A model generated the notes under the pieces. It had not been told where the DNA came from. It saw only the letters and a program-made list of their open reading frames with translations, and did not search any database. From contig CALGSZ010000111.1 in NCBI GenBank assembly GCA_937901745.1, positions 1 through 51,312 on the forward strand: a stretch of 51,312 nucleotides of DNA. Direction: 5' to 3'. How positions within the stretch are numbered: the stretch's first letter is position 1; every line of letters begins with the position of its first letter. This document shows, in pieces, positions 29,274-38,593 of this stretch. Position numbers and translations under genes: made by a program. The stretch comes from an uncultured Chloroflexota bacterium. Lineage in GTDB: Bacteria > Chloroflexota > Chloroflexia > Thermomicrobiales > UBA6265.

Positions 29274-29362
29274 CCGGCGGCGGCTGCCGCGTGGCACGGC
29301 ACATGCTCAATTTCCTCGCTAGTGGCCGCTAGAAGGCAGGCGGCTGTCAGCGAGGAGAAATG

Positions 29363-29587
29363 ATGAGCAAGAAGCCGAATCCCAAGACGAATGAAAAGCC
29401 AAGCGACAAGTACGCTCAGTCCGACGAGGCGCCGCCTCCCGGCCGGAAGTCCACGCCGGAATACATCAGCAACGTCGACGCCGAGGACATCGTGCAGGAC
29501 GCCTCGGAGGACTCGTTCCCCGCGAGCGATCCACCTTCGTACACGAGGGGCAGGAAGGAAGAGCGGGAGAAGCCCAAGTCGAGCTAG
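29363..29587 (+). CDS. Small acidic hydrophilic protein with EDSFPASDPPS motif
   Basis: The protein has 74 residues, is rich in Lys, Glu, Ser and Pro, and has no hydrophobic segment, so it is probably disordered. The central DASEDSFPASDPPSYT matches a motif I have seen in many small uncharacterised bacterial proteins (EASEESFPASDPP-type); no function is established that I know of. Two ATGs are adjacent; the second, at 29363, has better spacing from GGAG. It ends shortly before a bidirectional terminator. Confidence 0.65.
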   Translation: MSKKPNPKTNEKPSDKYAQSDEAPPPGRKSTPEYISNVDAEDIVQDASEDSFPASDPPSYTRGRKEEREKPKSS

Positions 29588-29617
29588 CGCGCCGCTTCGC
29601 TCATCCTCGGTCGGCAG

Positions 29618-29662
29618 AAAAGCGAGCGCCGGAGCCAGCGTCAAATAGCCGGCTCCGGCGCT
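29618..29662. terminator. Bidirectional intrinsic terminator
   Basis: AGCGCCGGAGCC (29625-29636) and GGCTCCGGCGCT (29651-29662) form a perfect 12-bp stem with a 14-base loop. TTTCGGTT follows on the plus strand, and AAAA at 29618-29621 gives a U-run on the minus strand. It lies between convergent genes and can serve both. Confidence 0.82.
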
Positions 29663-29689
29663 TTCGGTTCAGCGAGGTTATCGGGATCG

Positions 29690-30229
29690 CTAGTCCCAGG
29701 GCCCGAGACCGAAGATCGCTCCAACAATGGCCTGGACGATCCCGTACGCGATGATCGAGATGATCCCGACCGCGATCGCACGGCCAGTGCTCAGCTCGAG
29801 CGACTGGCGCAACGCAATCACCGCGGCGATCAGGAACCAAATTCCCGCAATCGCGGACACGATCCAGCCGATCACCGGGATGAAGGCGATGACGTTCAAG
29901 ATTTGCGGGGTGTAGGCAAAGCCAAGCGCCCGCATGACCTGGCCAGCATCAGCGGATGTCGTGGAAGCACCAAGGAGCCGCGTCCCGACGAAGAAAGCCA
30001 CAAGGGAGAAAAGCAGCCACCCAACGATGCCGTAGATAATCCCGCCGATCAGGCCCGTGCCACCGTCATCGCCGAGCGCGCCAATGCCGTTGGCAAGGCT
30101 GGCCAACGCGACAACGATCAGGGCCTGGGTCGTCGCGTCGTTATCGCGCTCGACCTCCTCGTAGGTTGCGACATCGAGGCGCAATGCGCCCATCATTCGG
30201 TCAACTAACGAGCCGGACGTTCCCGTCAT
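29690..30229 (-). CDS. Yip1-domain-like membrane protein
   Basis: The 179-residue protein begins with a soluble stretch (MMGALRLDVATYEEVERD) followed by four or five hydrophobic segments with the Yip1-type pattern: GIIYGIVGWLLFSLVAFFVG, a loop with the conserved FAYTPQILN, then FIPVIGWIVSAIAGIWFLIAAVIALRQSLELS. Bacterial Yip1-domain proteins are common and mostly uncharacterised. A GGAGGGGA ribosome-binding site precedes the ATG. It ends at the bidirectional terminator. Confidence 0.75.
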   Translation of the reverse strand: MTGTSGSLVDRMMGALRLDVATYEEVERDNDATTQALIVVALASLANGIGALGDDGGTGLIGGIIYGIVGWLLFSLVAFFVGTRLLGASTTSADAGQVMRALGFAYTPQILNVIAFIPVIGWIVSAIAGIWFLIAAVIALRQSLELSTGRAIAVGIISIIAYGIVQAIVGAIFGLGPWD

Positions 30230-30347
30230 AACCCCCGTCCCCTCCCTGTCGACACGACGTCAGATCCACTTTGCAGGGCGCACGGACATTGTCGCAGGTT
30301 CTTCGTTCGCCGTCACTACCACCAATTCTTAGGCGGCTTGGGGGATC

Positions 30348-32159
30348 TCAATCGCCGCTTGCGTCGGCCCGCCAGAGAAGCCGCGTATTCCACGTCGGCA
30401 GCATGATGTGCGGCTGGAATCCGAGAACCTCCTCCCGCACGGCCGTTAGCTCCTGAGGGAACCCGAACCACAGACCGAAGAGATCGTCGTTGACGGCGCG
30501 CTGCAGTCGGATCAAGGCATTACGCAGTCCCTCTTGGCTGCGCGCCTCGAGTGCGTCTCGAATCGCGTCGTCCGCGTCGCGGTTGCGGTAGCCACCAGGA
30601 TTCCACCCCTGGGGATTGACTCGAATGTCCCAATCCGAGCCGTAGAGGTCGAAGTCCGTGAACCCTGGGTATAGCGCGTACGCGTAGGCGATGAGATCGT
30701 AGTCACGCTGCGATGTCCAGGCATCCAGGAAGCGATCCGGGGCAAGCGGCCGGACAGTTAGCTCAACGCCGGCCTCGCGCAGATCGGGCACGATCGAGTT
30801 GAGCACCGCTAAGAGCTCTGGCCGCGCGTCATTCCGGACGATGACCGACAGCTGCAACGGGTTTCCATTTTCGTCTTCGACGATCCCGTCGCCATCCTCA
30901 TCGGTCCAGCCAGCTTCGCCGAGCAGGCTGCGGGCGGCGGCGACATCGCGCGGGGGATTGACGATTGAGGGATCGTACGCCCAAGGCTGCGCGATCGTTC
31001 CCGCGCGATCGGCGTGAATAAACCCGGAGAAGACCTCGCGCGCGTACCGCTCGCGATCGATCGCGAGCGTGAGCGCCTGACGGATACGGATGTCTCTCAA
31101 CAGGTCGCGGGGCTCACGAGTGGGATTGTCGAAGTTGAAGGCCGCGAACATGACCGACGCCGAGTCAGAGACGTACAGCCGCCCCGGCGTATCGGAGATT
31201 TTCGGGAGATCAGCAGGCGCGACGGGCCCGAGGATCTGTGTCCGCCCCTCCTTCCAAGCCGCGATGCGCTCGTCGGCATCCTCGCTCCACTCGAGCGCGA
31301 GCCGCTCGGCGTAGGGAGCCCCGGCCCAATACCGCTCCCACCGCGAGAATGAGATCCGGTCGTCGGCGCGCCGGCCGACTTGCCAGGGACCGGTGCCGAT
31401 CGGCGCGTTCCGCCGCCAGTTGTAGCCGGTCAGCGTCCGCTCGCCCTCGGGTCGCTCTTCCCAATAATCCACGTACTGGGCGCGCTGGAAGATGAACATG
31501 CTGGACGCGTTGAGCAGCCAGCTGCCATCCGGTTCCGACAGCGTCACCTTGACCGCGTATTTGCCGTCGGTCTGGGCCGAGACCATCGTCGCGAACATGT
31601 TGCGCACGGCGCTATCGAGGTCGTCACGGTAGACATAGAGGGAGAAAACGACGTCACGCGACGTGAGCTCAGTCCCGTCATGCCAGCGGACGTTTCTCCG
31701 CAGCCGGTAGGTGATGCGCGTCCGATCATCGCTCCACTGCCAGCGCTCGGCGAGCCAGGGACGCGGCTCCATCGTCACCTCGTCGATCCAGACGAGGGGA
31801 TCGAGGTAGCTCGCCATGATCTGGAAATCCTGGCGGAAGGCGGCCGGACTGAAATCGAGGTTGTCTCCAGCCGTCAAAGTCATCGCCAGTGAGCCGCCCT
31901 CGATCGGCTGTCCCGGATAGTTCGGCCGCGGGTCGCGAACTACCTCGAGCAGACCGATGCGCTCAGGTCCGGGTGTGGTGGGCGTGCCGACCGGCGACGC
32001 CACCGGCGTGGCTGCTTGATACCGCTGACCACCTCGCGGTCCCAATTCGTCCCCGGAAGCGGAGACGATTGATGGACTTACACCAGCGCGGTTAGCAAGG
32101 ATGACTGGAGCAGCGGCCGCGCCGGCAAAGAATGCGCGACGACTGAAGCGATGCGACAT
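30348..32159 (-). CDS. ABC transporter substrate-binding protein, family 5 (peptide/nickel type), Tat-type signal
   Basis: The ATG at 32159 starts MSHRFSRRAFFAGAAAAPVILANRA, a twin-arginine signal; the 41 upstream codons of open frame are arginine-rich and not convincing. The 603-residue protein shows the SBP_bac_5 fold: YLDPLVWIDEVTMEPRPWLAERW, RNVRWHDGTELTSRDVVFS, IGTGPWQVG, RDIRIRQALTLAIDRE and AARSLLGEAGW. DEDGDGIVEDENGNPL is an acidic loop resembling a calcium-binding site. It binds an oligopeptide or similar solute outside the membrane. No dpp/opp permease or ATPase genes are adjacent, so it is an orphan in this window. Confidence 0.87.
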   Translation of the reverse strand: MSHRFSRRAFFAGAAAAPVILANRAGVSPSIVSASGDELGPRGGQRYQAATPVASPVGTPTTPGPERIGLLEVVRDPRPNYPGQPIEGGSLAMTLTAGDNLDFSPAAFRQDFQIMASYLDPLVWIDEVTMEPRPWLAERWQWSDDRTRITYRLRRNVRWHDGTELTSRDVVFSLYVYRDDLDSAVRNMFATMVSAQTDGKYAVKVTLSEPDGSWLLNASSMFIFQRAQYVDYWEERPEGERTLTGYNWRRNAPIGTGPWQVGRRADDRISFSRWERYWAGAPYAERLALEWSEDADERIAAWKEGRTQILGPVAPADLPKISDTPGRLYVSDSASVMFAAFNFDNPTREPRDLLRDIRIRQALTLAIDRERYAREVFSGFIHADRAGTIAQPWAYDPSIVNPPRDVAAARSLLGEAGWTDEDGDGIVEDENGNPLQLSVIVRNDARPELLAVLNSIVPDLREAGVELTVRPLAPDRFLDAWTSQRDYDLIAYAYALYPGFTDFDLYGSDWDIRVNPQGWNPGGYRNRDADDAIRDALEARSQEGLRNALIRLQRAVNDDLFGLWFGFPQELTAVREEVLGFQPHIMLPTWNTRLLWRADASGD

Positions 32160-32360
32160 GAATGCGGCGCCTCCCCCATTTCGTGGATGCTGATCAGAGC
32201 TCAACCGAGAAGTCCTCCTAATTGCGCCGCAATCCGCGGGCGAGCGGCGCGTCCGACGACGGCAGTCTACGGAACACAGCACCGCCTCCCAAGGCGGGAA
32301 CCGTTATGACCGCGAGCAGTATAGGATGCGGGAGCGGGGATGACCGCGCTATGGCGGAAT

Positions 32361-34016
32361 TCAATCCTCGTCGCGTGTATGGACGATTACCTGCGGCCGC
32401 GGGGTGAACGGCAGCGGAGCTGAGCCGTTGCCCTTGGCATATGTGCCATCGGGTAGCAACGCACCCGGATCGCGCTCTCCGCGAATGACATACCGGGCGA
32501 TATCCCAGAGCTGCTCGCGGAACCACTTCGCCACGTCGTCTGATTCGACCGCGCGGCGCAGGTTCTCGGCGCGGCGCCTGCGCTCGGAGAGTGGCATGGT
32601 CAGCGCGCGGTAGATCGCTTCCGCGGTGCCCTCGACGTCGGCCGGCGCGATGATCAATGCATCGTCACCAAGCTGGCTCGCGGCGCCCGCGCCCTCTGAG
32701 AGAATCAGGACACCATTGCGCTCGTTCAGCAGGCACCCCTCTTTGGCGACCAGATTCATCCCATCAATGATCGAGTTGACGAGGAGCACGTCATACCACT
32801 TCATCGCCGCGAGCGCGCGCGGATAGTTCTCTCCCATGATGACGTGGATCGGTTGCCAGCCAGTCTCGACGTTCGCGTAGCGCGCATTGACGCGGAAGAC
32901 GACCTCGCTGATGTCTTTCAAATAATCCTGATATTCCTCGACATCCAAGCGCGATGGCACCATGACCGCGACGAAATTCACCCGGCCGCGGTACTCCGGA
33001 TGAGCTTCGAGGAAGCGGTCGAACGCTTGGAATCCACGAACGATGTTCTTGCTGGGCTCAGCGCGGTCCACGCGCAGGACCGTGAACTCGTTCAAATGCT
33101 GCGGCAGGTAGACCTCGTGCCGGCGCGCTTCCTTGCCGTAGGCGACGCGACGCACCGCCTCGACATCGATTGAGATGGGATAGGCGCGCACCTCGATCCG
33201 ACGACCATTCCAGATTACGCCGCGCCCGGTGTAATCAATGACCGCGCCCGGGACGTACGCCTCGCACGTGTACATGAACGATCGGGCATGCTCGCGCGTC
33301 TGGAAACCGACGATGTCGTTGCCGAGCATCCCCTCGCAGATCGCGCGGCGGATCTTCAGCGGCAGTAGGCGCCAGTAGTCCGGGTCCGGCCATGGAATGT
33401 GGATGAACATCTGCAGGATCGCGTTCGGCATGCGCTCCCTGACGAAGCCGGCGCAGAGGTAGAGGTGGTAATCCTGCAGCATGATGATCGGCTGCTGGTC
33501 GCATTGCTGGCACGCCGCAACGATCTCATCAGCGAACATGCGGTTGACGGTGACGTAGCCGTTCTCCCACGCGTCCCACGTCTCCGCCGTGATATCCGGC
33601 GCCCGGGAGGTGTCCCAGAGGTAGTGCTGGAGGAACCACAGCAGCGGATTGCTGATGACGTTGTAGTACTTGTGATAGGCCTCCGGCGTCGGAAGCACAA
33701 ACCGGACGCGAAAATCCGGCTGCGGTCCTCCCGGACTGATCAGGACTTCGCCGCGCTGCTGGGCAAGCTCGGCCCGCAGGCGGTCGCCCTCAGTCATCGC
33801 GCAAGCGATCCAGATCGGCTGGTGCTCCCGCGCTATGGCGCTGACCGCGGTGACGACACCACCGCTCCCTTTGCGGAACGAGAATTGCCCGTTCCCCTCG
33901 TGCGTGAACGTCACCGGTCCACGGTTCGAGGCTACGATCAATGTCCGGCCAGCGAGGAGACGATCCGATCCGTCCTTAGTTGGGTCCGGCGAATCGATGG
34001 ATTTCGGTGTCGGCAC
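32361..34016 (-). CDS. otsA: GT20 glycosyltransferase (trehalose-6-phosphate synthase-like)
   Basis: Starting at a GTG, the 551-residue protein has the GT20 GT-B architecture. VASNRGPVTF and the glycine loop (RKGSGGVVTAV) are at the N-terminus. QDYHLYLCAGFVR, FIHIPWPDPDYWRLLP and GNDIVGFQT come mid-protein. The NDP-sugar site has RVDRAEPSKNIVRGFQAF and NSIIDGMNLVAKEGCLL. These match OtsA, which makes trehalose-6-phosphate from a nucleotide-activated glucose and glucose-6-phosphate; glucosylglycerol-phosphate synthase is a close relative. The usual SNRLPV reads SNRGPV. No otsB phosphatase is fused or adjacent. Confidence 0.85.
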   Translation of the reverse strand: MPTPKSIDSPDPTKDGSDRLLAGRTLIVASNRGPVTFTHEGNGQFSFRKGSGGVVTAVSAIAREHQPIWIACAMTEGDRLRAELAQQRGEVLISPGGPQPDFRVRFVLPTPEAYHKYYNVISNPLLWFLQHYLWDTSRAPDITAETWDAWENGYVTVNRMFADEIVAACQQCDQQPIIMLQDYHLYLCAGFVRERMPNAILQMFIHIPWPDPDYWRLLPLKIRRAICEGMLGNDIVGFQTREHARSFMYTCEAYVPGAVIDYTGRGVIWNGRRIEVRAYPISIDVEAVRRVAYGKEARRHEVYLPQHLNEFTVLRVDRAEPSKNIVRGFQAFDRFLEAHPEYRGRVNFVAVMVPSRLDVEEYQDYLKDISEVVFRVNARYANVETGWQPIHVIMGENYPRALAAMKWYDVLLVNSIIDGMNLVAKEGCLLNERNGVLILSEGAGAASQLGDDALIIAPADVEGTAEAIYRALTMPLSERRRRAENLRRAVESDDVAKWFREQLWDIARYVIRGERDPGALLPDGTYAKGNGSAPLPFTPRPQVIVHTRDED

Positions 34017-34190
34017 GGCCCCACTCCTTCCTCGTGGACTTCAAGACACAGTCGTTACGGCTCAGACTGTCGAGAGCCTCGGGGCAGTCACGCAGGCGAG
34101 TTCGCGGAGGGTCCCGGGGCCCGGGGCGCAGGGACATTATGCCCTATGCCGGGTCAAACGTGTTGCGCCATTCTCTCGTACGAGTGCGCA

Positions 34191-34221
34191 TTGTGCCCGC
34201 ACCTGGCCGGGCTGCTACAAT
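34191..34221 (+). promoter_or_regulatory. Possible promoter of the zinc-ribbon gene
   Basis: TACAAT (34216-34221) is a good -10 element. The best -35 is TTGTGC (34191-34196), with a long 19-base spacer. Start would be near 34228, about 45 bases before the ATG. Confidence 0.45.
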
Positions 34222-34273
34222 GGGTATTGAACCGATCGAACGTGGCCCTGGACATGGAGGTGGGCCGTTTGCC

Positions 34274-34609
34274 ATGGCGGCAATGCACACAGCCCAGTCC
34301 GAACGACGATGCCCTTGGTGCGGCAGCACAGACACGCGCCTCGTACAGCGAGGGTACACGGGTCCGACCGACGAAGTTGATCAGTATTTCACCTGCTCCA
34401 GCTGCGGCAAGGTGACCTACGAGCTCGTCGCTAAGACGGCGCGCGAGATGAGGCTCGGCCGCTTTCGGACGGGTTCGATATACAAAGACAACGTCAATCA
34501 GACGCGCTACCACGTGAGCCGTGTGCTCAAGGTGGGCCTCAACGAATATCTGATCTACCTGAAGCCGATCGTCGGCCAGGAGGCAACCACCGCGCAATCG
34601 ACGAATTAG
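34274..34609 (+). CDS. Small zinc-ribbon protein
   Basis: GGAGGTG precedes the ATG at 34274 by 11 bases. The 111-residue product has a TFIIS-like zinc ribbon (CPWCGSTDTRLVQRGYTGPTDEVDQYFTCSSCGKVTYELV) and a basic C-terminal half (MRLGRFRTGSIYKDNVNQTRYHVSRVLKVGLNEYLIYLKP), which may contact nucleic acid. I recognise no named family. It diverges from the GT20 gene. Confidence 0.65.
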   Translation: MAAMHTAQSERRCPWCGSTDTRLVQRGYTGPTDEVDQYFTCSSCGKVTYELVAKTAREMRLGRFRTGSIYKDNVNQTRYHVSRVLKVGLNEYLIYLKPIVGQEATTAQSTN

Positions 34610-34667
34610 CTAGGCGCACGGCCCAGCTCCCAGAACCTACGAGCGGCTCTGCTAGGGAGCCGTTCGT

Positions 34668-35486
34668 CTAGCGTGTCGTGCGCCAGAATCGCTCTGCGGC
34701 TTCACCCTGCCCTACTGTCTTGCCGTAGTCCCGCAGCGCCCGGTCGATAACATCGCGCGTCGGCGGCTCCGCGATGCCTCCGAAGATGGCGGCCAGCTGC
34801 GATCCGTAGGACATGATCGCGTCGATCTTCACGTCCCAGACTGAGCCGACCCGAACCAGGCCGACGACGGAGATCTGATCCTCTAGTTGCCGCAAGCGTG
34901 CGTCCACCGCGCCGGCACGCGCCGCGTAGGGCAAATCCTCGTACAGCCAGACATCCGCCCCTTCTCGCGTGAGGTCCACCGCGGCTTGATGGAGAAGCTG
35001 GTGATCAACGTGCTTGCCGATGGCGAGCGGCGCGTAGACGCGCGTCGTCCTGCGTGCATCAAGCAGCGCACGGACCGCCGAGGCAATCTCAACTGGTAGC
35101 GCACTCTCGTCCGGCGCCGGCTCCCCGAAGAGCGCGGAGTCATCGGTGTATCGCTCACCGCGGTAGATCGCGTCGCGAAAGGGAAGGACCCTAACCGTTG
35201 CCGAAAGCAGCCGGGCGGCAGCTTCTTCTTCGGCGCGACGGTGAGCGATCGCATCGGTGGCAGTCACGCCCCAGCGCTCGTGCTGCCACTTTGCAAATCC
35301 GGATAACGGCTGCTCGGGATCAGGCGGTGAGCCAAATATCACCACGATCTCGGGCGTGCGCCCAGATCGCGCCAGCAACGCCGCCGTGCCGCCGCACGAC
35401 AGCGCGATGTCGTCGTAGTGAGGCGAGAGAAAGACATGTCGCTCCGGTGCCGTGAGTGTATCGAGCGGGATGACTCCGGCCGTCAC
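34668..35486 (-). CDS. PIG-L (LmbE-like) deacetylase
   Basis: The 272-residue protein has the zinc-site motif SPHYDDIALSCGG near the N-terminus and the second motif IGKHVDHQLLHQAA mid-protein, as in GlcNAc-PI and mycothiol/bacillithiol deacetylases. The substrate is probably an N-acetylated sugar conjugate. It starts at a GTG with AGGAG eight bases upstream and overlaps the selB stop by four bases (GTGA), so it is translationally coupled to selB. The pairing is functionally unexplained. Confidence 0.87.
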   Translation of the reverse strand: MTAGVIPLDTLTAPERHVFLSPHYDDIALSCGGTAALLARSGRTPEIVVIFGSPPDPEQPLSGFAKWQHERWGVTATDAIAHRRAEEEAAARLLSATVRVLPFRDAIYRGERYTDDSALFGEPAPDESALPVEIASAVRALLDARRTTRVYAPLAIGKHVDHQLLHQAAVDLTREGADVWLYEDLPYAARAGAVDARLRQLEDQISVVGLVRVGSVWDVKIDAIMSYGSQLAAIFGGIAEPPTRDVIDRALRDYGKTVGQGEAAERFWRTTR

Positions 35487-37417
35487 TGCCGCGCTCCTGA
35501 CCGAGCGGCGGCTCCCGCGCCCACTCCCACGTAGCGCACCCGCTCATCACCCACCCGGCGCGTCACGCGCAGCTGATCGAGGAACTCAAGGGTCGCTTGC
35601 GCGTATTTCCGGCTCGTCCCGAAATGATCCCGAAAGCCCGCCAAGGTGATGCTGCCCTCCCGGTCAATGATGTCCACCACCTCTCGCTGAATCTCGGCGA
35701 ACGCCCGCGCGGAAAAGACGACTCCCTCGGCCACTCTTACGACCTCTCCGAGATCTATTAGCGCGCCTAGAGTGTCGGCATCGACTCCGAACTCAGCAGG
35801 CGATGGCGGGGCGTACGGAGAAGCCTCCAACGCGGCCAGATACCGATCGGCGAGCGCGCGGCGTTGTGGATCGAGCTGGATGCGAAACTCTGCCAACCGG
35901 ATCGTCGCTCCCTCGTCCACGACGGCGCCATCCGATTCAGCCGAGGTCACGACCGCGTCGAACAGCCGCGCGCTACCCAGTTTGAGACGGCTACGCAGCT
36001 CCTCACGGGCCATTCCTCGCCGCAGCGGATGCGCTCGATGGTAGTCCGAAAGCGCCGCATGGAGTCGGTCCCGTATCGCGTGCCACGTCGTCTCAGATAC
36101 CAGGAAGGTTGTCGGGCCAAGGTTGCCCGCCCCGAGCACACGCACTTTACCGGCCGCAATGAGCCTAGACAGCGCTTCCTCGATCTGCTCCTCGCCCAGC
36201 CCAGCATGCTGACCCGCGCTAAGGGAGCGGCGCTCCATCGGCTGATCGGCGAGCGCCTGCAAGACCAGCTCCTCCGGCGTGCCCCGCGCCAACGTCTCGA
36301 GGCTCGCGATCACCTCCGGCCGGAACCGCCGGTGGCGCGGTGGATTGGCCGCGATGATGACGCCCCCGCCGATGGTGAGGCTCGGCGACGGCTGCCGAAT
36401 GATGAAACGATCGCCGCGCAAGGCGACGACTGCCTCACGAAACCGGAGCTGCACCCAAGCCGTCTCTCCCGGCTCGATGCGCTCCCGGTCGAGGAGCGTC
36501 AGCCACGCCGGAGCCTCGCGCGAGCCGGTGAAGAAATCAACGAGATCGTTCTGTTTGAGAGTCTTGGGAGCCGAGGGCAGAAGCCGGAGCTGGACATCCA
36601 GCCGTTGCGTTGGCTGGAGGAGTCCCGGCACCGCTAAGACATCCCCACGCCGGATGTCCTCGACCGCGAGATTTGCCACGTTGACGGCGACTCGCGATCC
36701 CGGCGGCACGCGCTCGACTCGCTGTCCGTGCGTCTGCAATCCTCGCACCCGCGTCGGAACTCGAGCCGGCATCAGCTCCAGCTCTTGCCCGATCGTCAGC
36801 TCGCCTCCGAGTAAGGTGCCGGTGACGACGGTGCCGAAGCCTGAAACAGAGAAGACTCGGTCAATCGGGACTCTCGCCCCTCCGCCGCTGGCGCGACGCG
36901 TCCCGCGCGCCAGCACGTTATCGAGCGTCTCCAGGAGATCGGGAAGCCCCTCGCCAGTTGCAGCAGAGACCGCAACGATCGGCGCATCCCGCAGGAGAGA
37001 CGAGGCGACGGCTTCGCGCGTCTCCTCCGTGACGAATTCCAACCACTCGGCATCGACCAAGTCCCGCTTCGTCAGGACGATCACGCCGAGACTGACGTCG
37101 AGCAGGTCGAGAATCGCCAGGTGCTCGAACGTCTGCGGCTTCGGCCCCTCGTCGGCCGCCACGATCAGCAGCGCCGCGTCGATACCCCCGACGCCCGCAA
37201 GCATGTTCTTGATGAACCGCTCGTGCCCCGGCACGTCAACGATCCCGATGCGCCGCCCGCTCGGTAAGCCGAGGTGAGCGAATCCAAGATCGATTGTCAT
37301 CTGGCGCGCTTTTTCTTCCGCCAGGCGGTCCGGGTCGGTCCCGGTCAGCGCCTTGACGAGCGTCGACTTGCCGTGGTCAACGTGCCCGGCAGTGGCAACG
37401 ACAAACGTCTCTGTCAC
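35483..37417 (-). CDS. selB: Selenocysteine-specific elongation factor SelB
   Basis: The G1 motif is GHVDHGKSTL (residues 11-20), followed by the SelB-type KARQMTIDLGFAHL, DVPGHERFIKNMLAGVGGIDAALLIVAADEG and TKRDLVD. Beta-barrel domains follow. The C-terminal ~270 residues form winged-helix repeats ending HFGTSRKYAQATLEFLDQLRVTRRVGDERVRY, the part that binds the SECIS RNA. SelB delivers Sec-tRNA to UGA codons. The 644 residues match normal SelB. No selA, selD or tRNA-Sec lies in the window and I identified no selenoprotein here. It follows aroF across a hairpin. Confidence 0.92.
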   Translation of the reverse strand: MTETFVVATAGHVDHGKSTLVKALTGTDPDRLAEEKARQMTIDLGFAHLGLPSGRRIGIVDVPGHERFIKNMLAGVGGIDAALLIVAADEGPKPQTFEHLAILDLLDVSLGVIVLTKRDLVDAEWLEFVTEETREAVASSLLRDAPIVAVSAATGEGLPDLLETLDNVLARGTRRASGGGARVPIDRVFSVSGFGTVVTGTLLGGELTIGQELELMPARVPTRVRGLQTHGQRVERVPPGSRVAVNVANLAVEDIRRGDVLAVPGLLQPTQRLDVQLRLLPSAPKTLKQNDLVDFFTGSREAPAWLTLLDRERIEPGETAWVQLRFREAVVALRGDRFIIRQPSPSLTIGGGVIIAANPPRHRRFRPEVIASLETLARGTPEELVLQALADQPMERRSLSAGQHAGLGEEQIEEALSRLIAAGKVRVLGAGNLGPTTFLVSETTWHAIRDRLHAALSDYHRAHPLRRGMAREELRSRLKLGSARLFDAVVTSAESDGAVVDEGATIRLAEFRIQLDPQRRALADRYLAALEASPYAPPSPAEFGVDADTLGALIDLGEVVRVAEGVVFSARAFAEIQREVVDIIDREGSITLAGFRDHFGTSRKYAQATLEFLDQLRVTRRVGDERVRYVGVGAGAAARSGARQ

Positions 37418-37464
37418 GATGCTCTCGCTTATCGGAGTTGAAGATCATCCATTCTGGAAACGCG

Positions 37465-37492
37465 CCAGGGCAGGTGAATCGCCCTGCCCTGG
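37465..37492 (-). terminator. Hairpin terminator between aroF and selB
   Basis: A perfect 10-bp stem (37465-37474 with 37483-37492) and an 8-base loop lie 32 bases past the aroF stop on the minus strand. The sequence after it (CGCGTTTCC) has only a weak U-run, so termination may be partial. Confidence 0.6.
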
Positions 37493-37523
37493 TACAGTCT
37501 ACGGTCCCTTGTGCGGCCGCGCG

Positions 37524-38564
37524 CTAGGCGGTGACGAGCGCCGGCTCCTCGACGGCAGTGGGACGAGCCGCATCCGCGAGAGCGGCATGGATGGCCAGCC
37601 CTTGGCGAGCGATCATCGCCAGCTCGACCGGGTTGATCGTTTGCGCGGCGTCACACTTCGACTGCTCGGGATTCGGATGAACCTCGATGATCAGCCCATC
37701 GGCGCCAGCGGCCAATCCGGCAATCGCCATACGCGGCACGAGCGATCGGCGACCGGTGCCATGGCTCGGATCGACGATCACCGGCAAGTGCGTCAGTTCC
37801 TTCGCCAGCGGCACGGCGTTGAGGTCCAAACTGAAACGGACGGCCGGATCGAAGCCTCGCACGCCCCGCTCACATAGGACGACATTCGGATTTCCGCCCG
37901 CCAAGATGTACTCGGCGCTCATCAACCATTCTTCGACCGTCGCGGAGAAGCCGCGCTTCAATAGGACCGGCTTATTGATTTTCCCAACGCGGCGCAGGAG
38001 CGGGAAGTTGGCCATGTTCCGTGCGCCGATCTGCAGCATGTCCGCGTATTCCGCAACCACTTCGACTTGATCCGGCTCCAAGACTTCCGTGACAACGGGG
38101 AGCCCCGTCGCCTCACGCGCCAACGCCAAATAGCGCAGTCCCTCTTCGCCGAGCCCCTGGAATGCGTACGGTGACGTGCGCGGCTTGTATGCGCCGCCGC
38201 GCAGCATCACAGCCCCCGCCGCCTTGACTTGTCGCGCCGCCTCGATGATCTCCTCTCGCCCCTCGACGACGCATGGTCCAGCAATGAGGACGGGACGCTC
38301 GCCCCCGATCTCGACATCTCCAACTCGGACGACAGTACGGTCCTTGGCCGCCTTGCTCGCGAGCATGTACGGCTTGTGTTGCGATTCGACGCGAGAAATT
38401 CCAGGTAAGGTCAAGGCATCCGGTGGCAGGGCTCCGTCTACCCCGACCACGGTGCCCTCGTTGCCATTAGGCATCGCACGAGCATTCAACCCCAGGCTAG
38501 CCGCCGTCGCCAGCAGCGTGGAAACCGTGGAACTCGGTGCATCGGCGCGAACATGGACAATCAT
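37524..38564 (-). CDS. aroF: 3-deoxy-7-phosphoheptulonate (DAHP) synthase, type I-beta with N-terminal regulatory domain
   Basis: DAHP synthase joins phosphoenolpyruvate and erythrose-4-phosphate, the first step to Trp, Phe and Tyr. Residues 1-~70 form the small ferredoxin-like domain (MIVHVRADAPSSTVSTLL...) found in Thermotoga-type enzymes. The barrel has LIAGPCVVEG (93-102), RGGAYKPRTSPYAFQG (122-137), IGARNMANF, LLKRGFSATVEEW and VDPSHGTGRRSLV, the metal and substrate residues. GGGAGGGAG precedes the ATG. The gene lies 30 bases after an intrinsic terminator that ends an aromatic leader-peptide region, so it is probably controlled by attenuation as well as by the N-terminal domain. Confidence 0.95.
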   Translation of the reverse strand: MIVHVRADAPSSTVSTLLATAASLGLNARAMPNGNEGTVVGVDGALPPDALTLPGISRVESQHKPYMLASKAAKDRTVVRVGDVEIGGERPVLIAGPCVVEGREEIIEAARQVKAAGAVMLRGGAYKPRTSPYAFQGLGEEGLRYLALAREATGLPVVTEVLEPDQVEVVAEYADMLQIGARNMANFPLLRRVGKINKPVLLKRGFSATVEEWLMSAEYILAGGNPNVVLCERGVRGFDPAVRFSLDLNAVPLAKELTHLPVIVDPSHGTGRRSLVPRMAIAGLAAGADGLIIEVHPNPEQSKCDAAQTINPVELAMIARQGLAIHAALADAARPTAVEEPALVTA

Positions 38565-38593
38565 CTGGCTCTCCCTCCCGTCGTGTCAGACAA

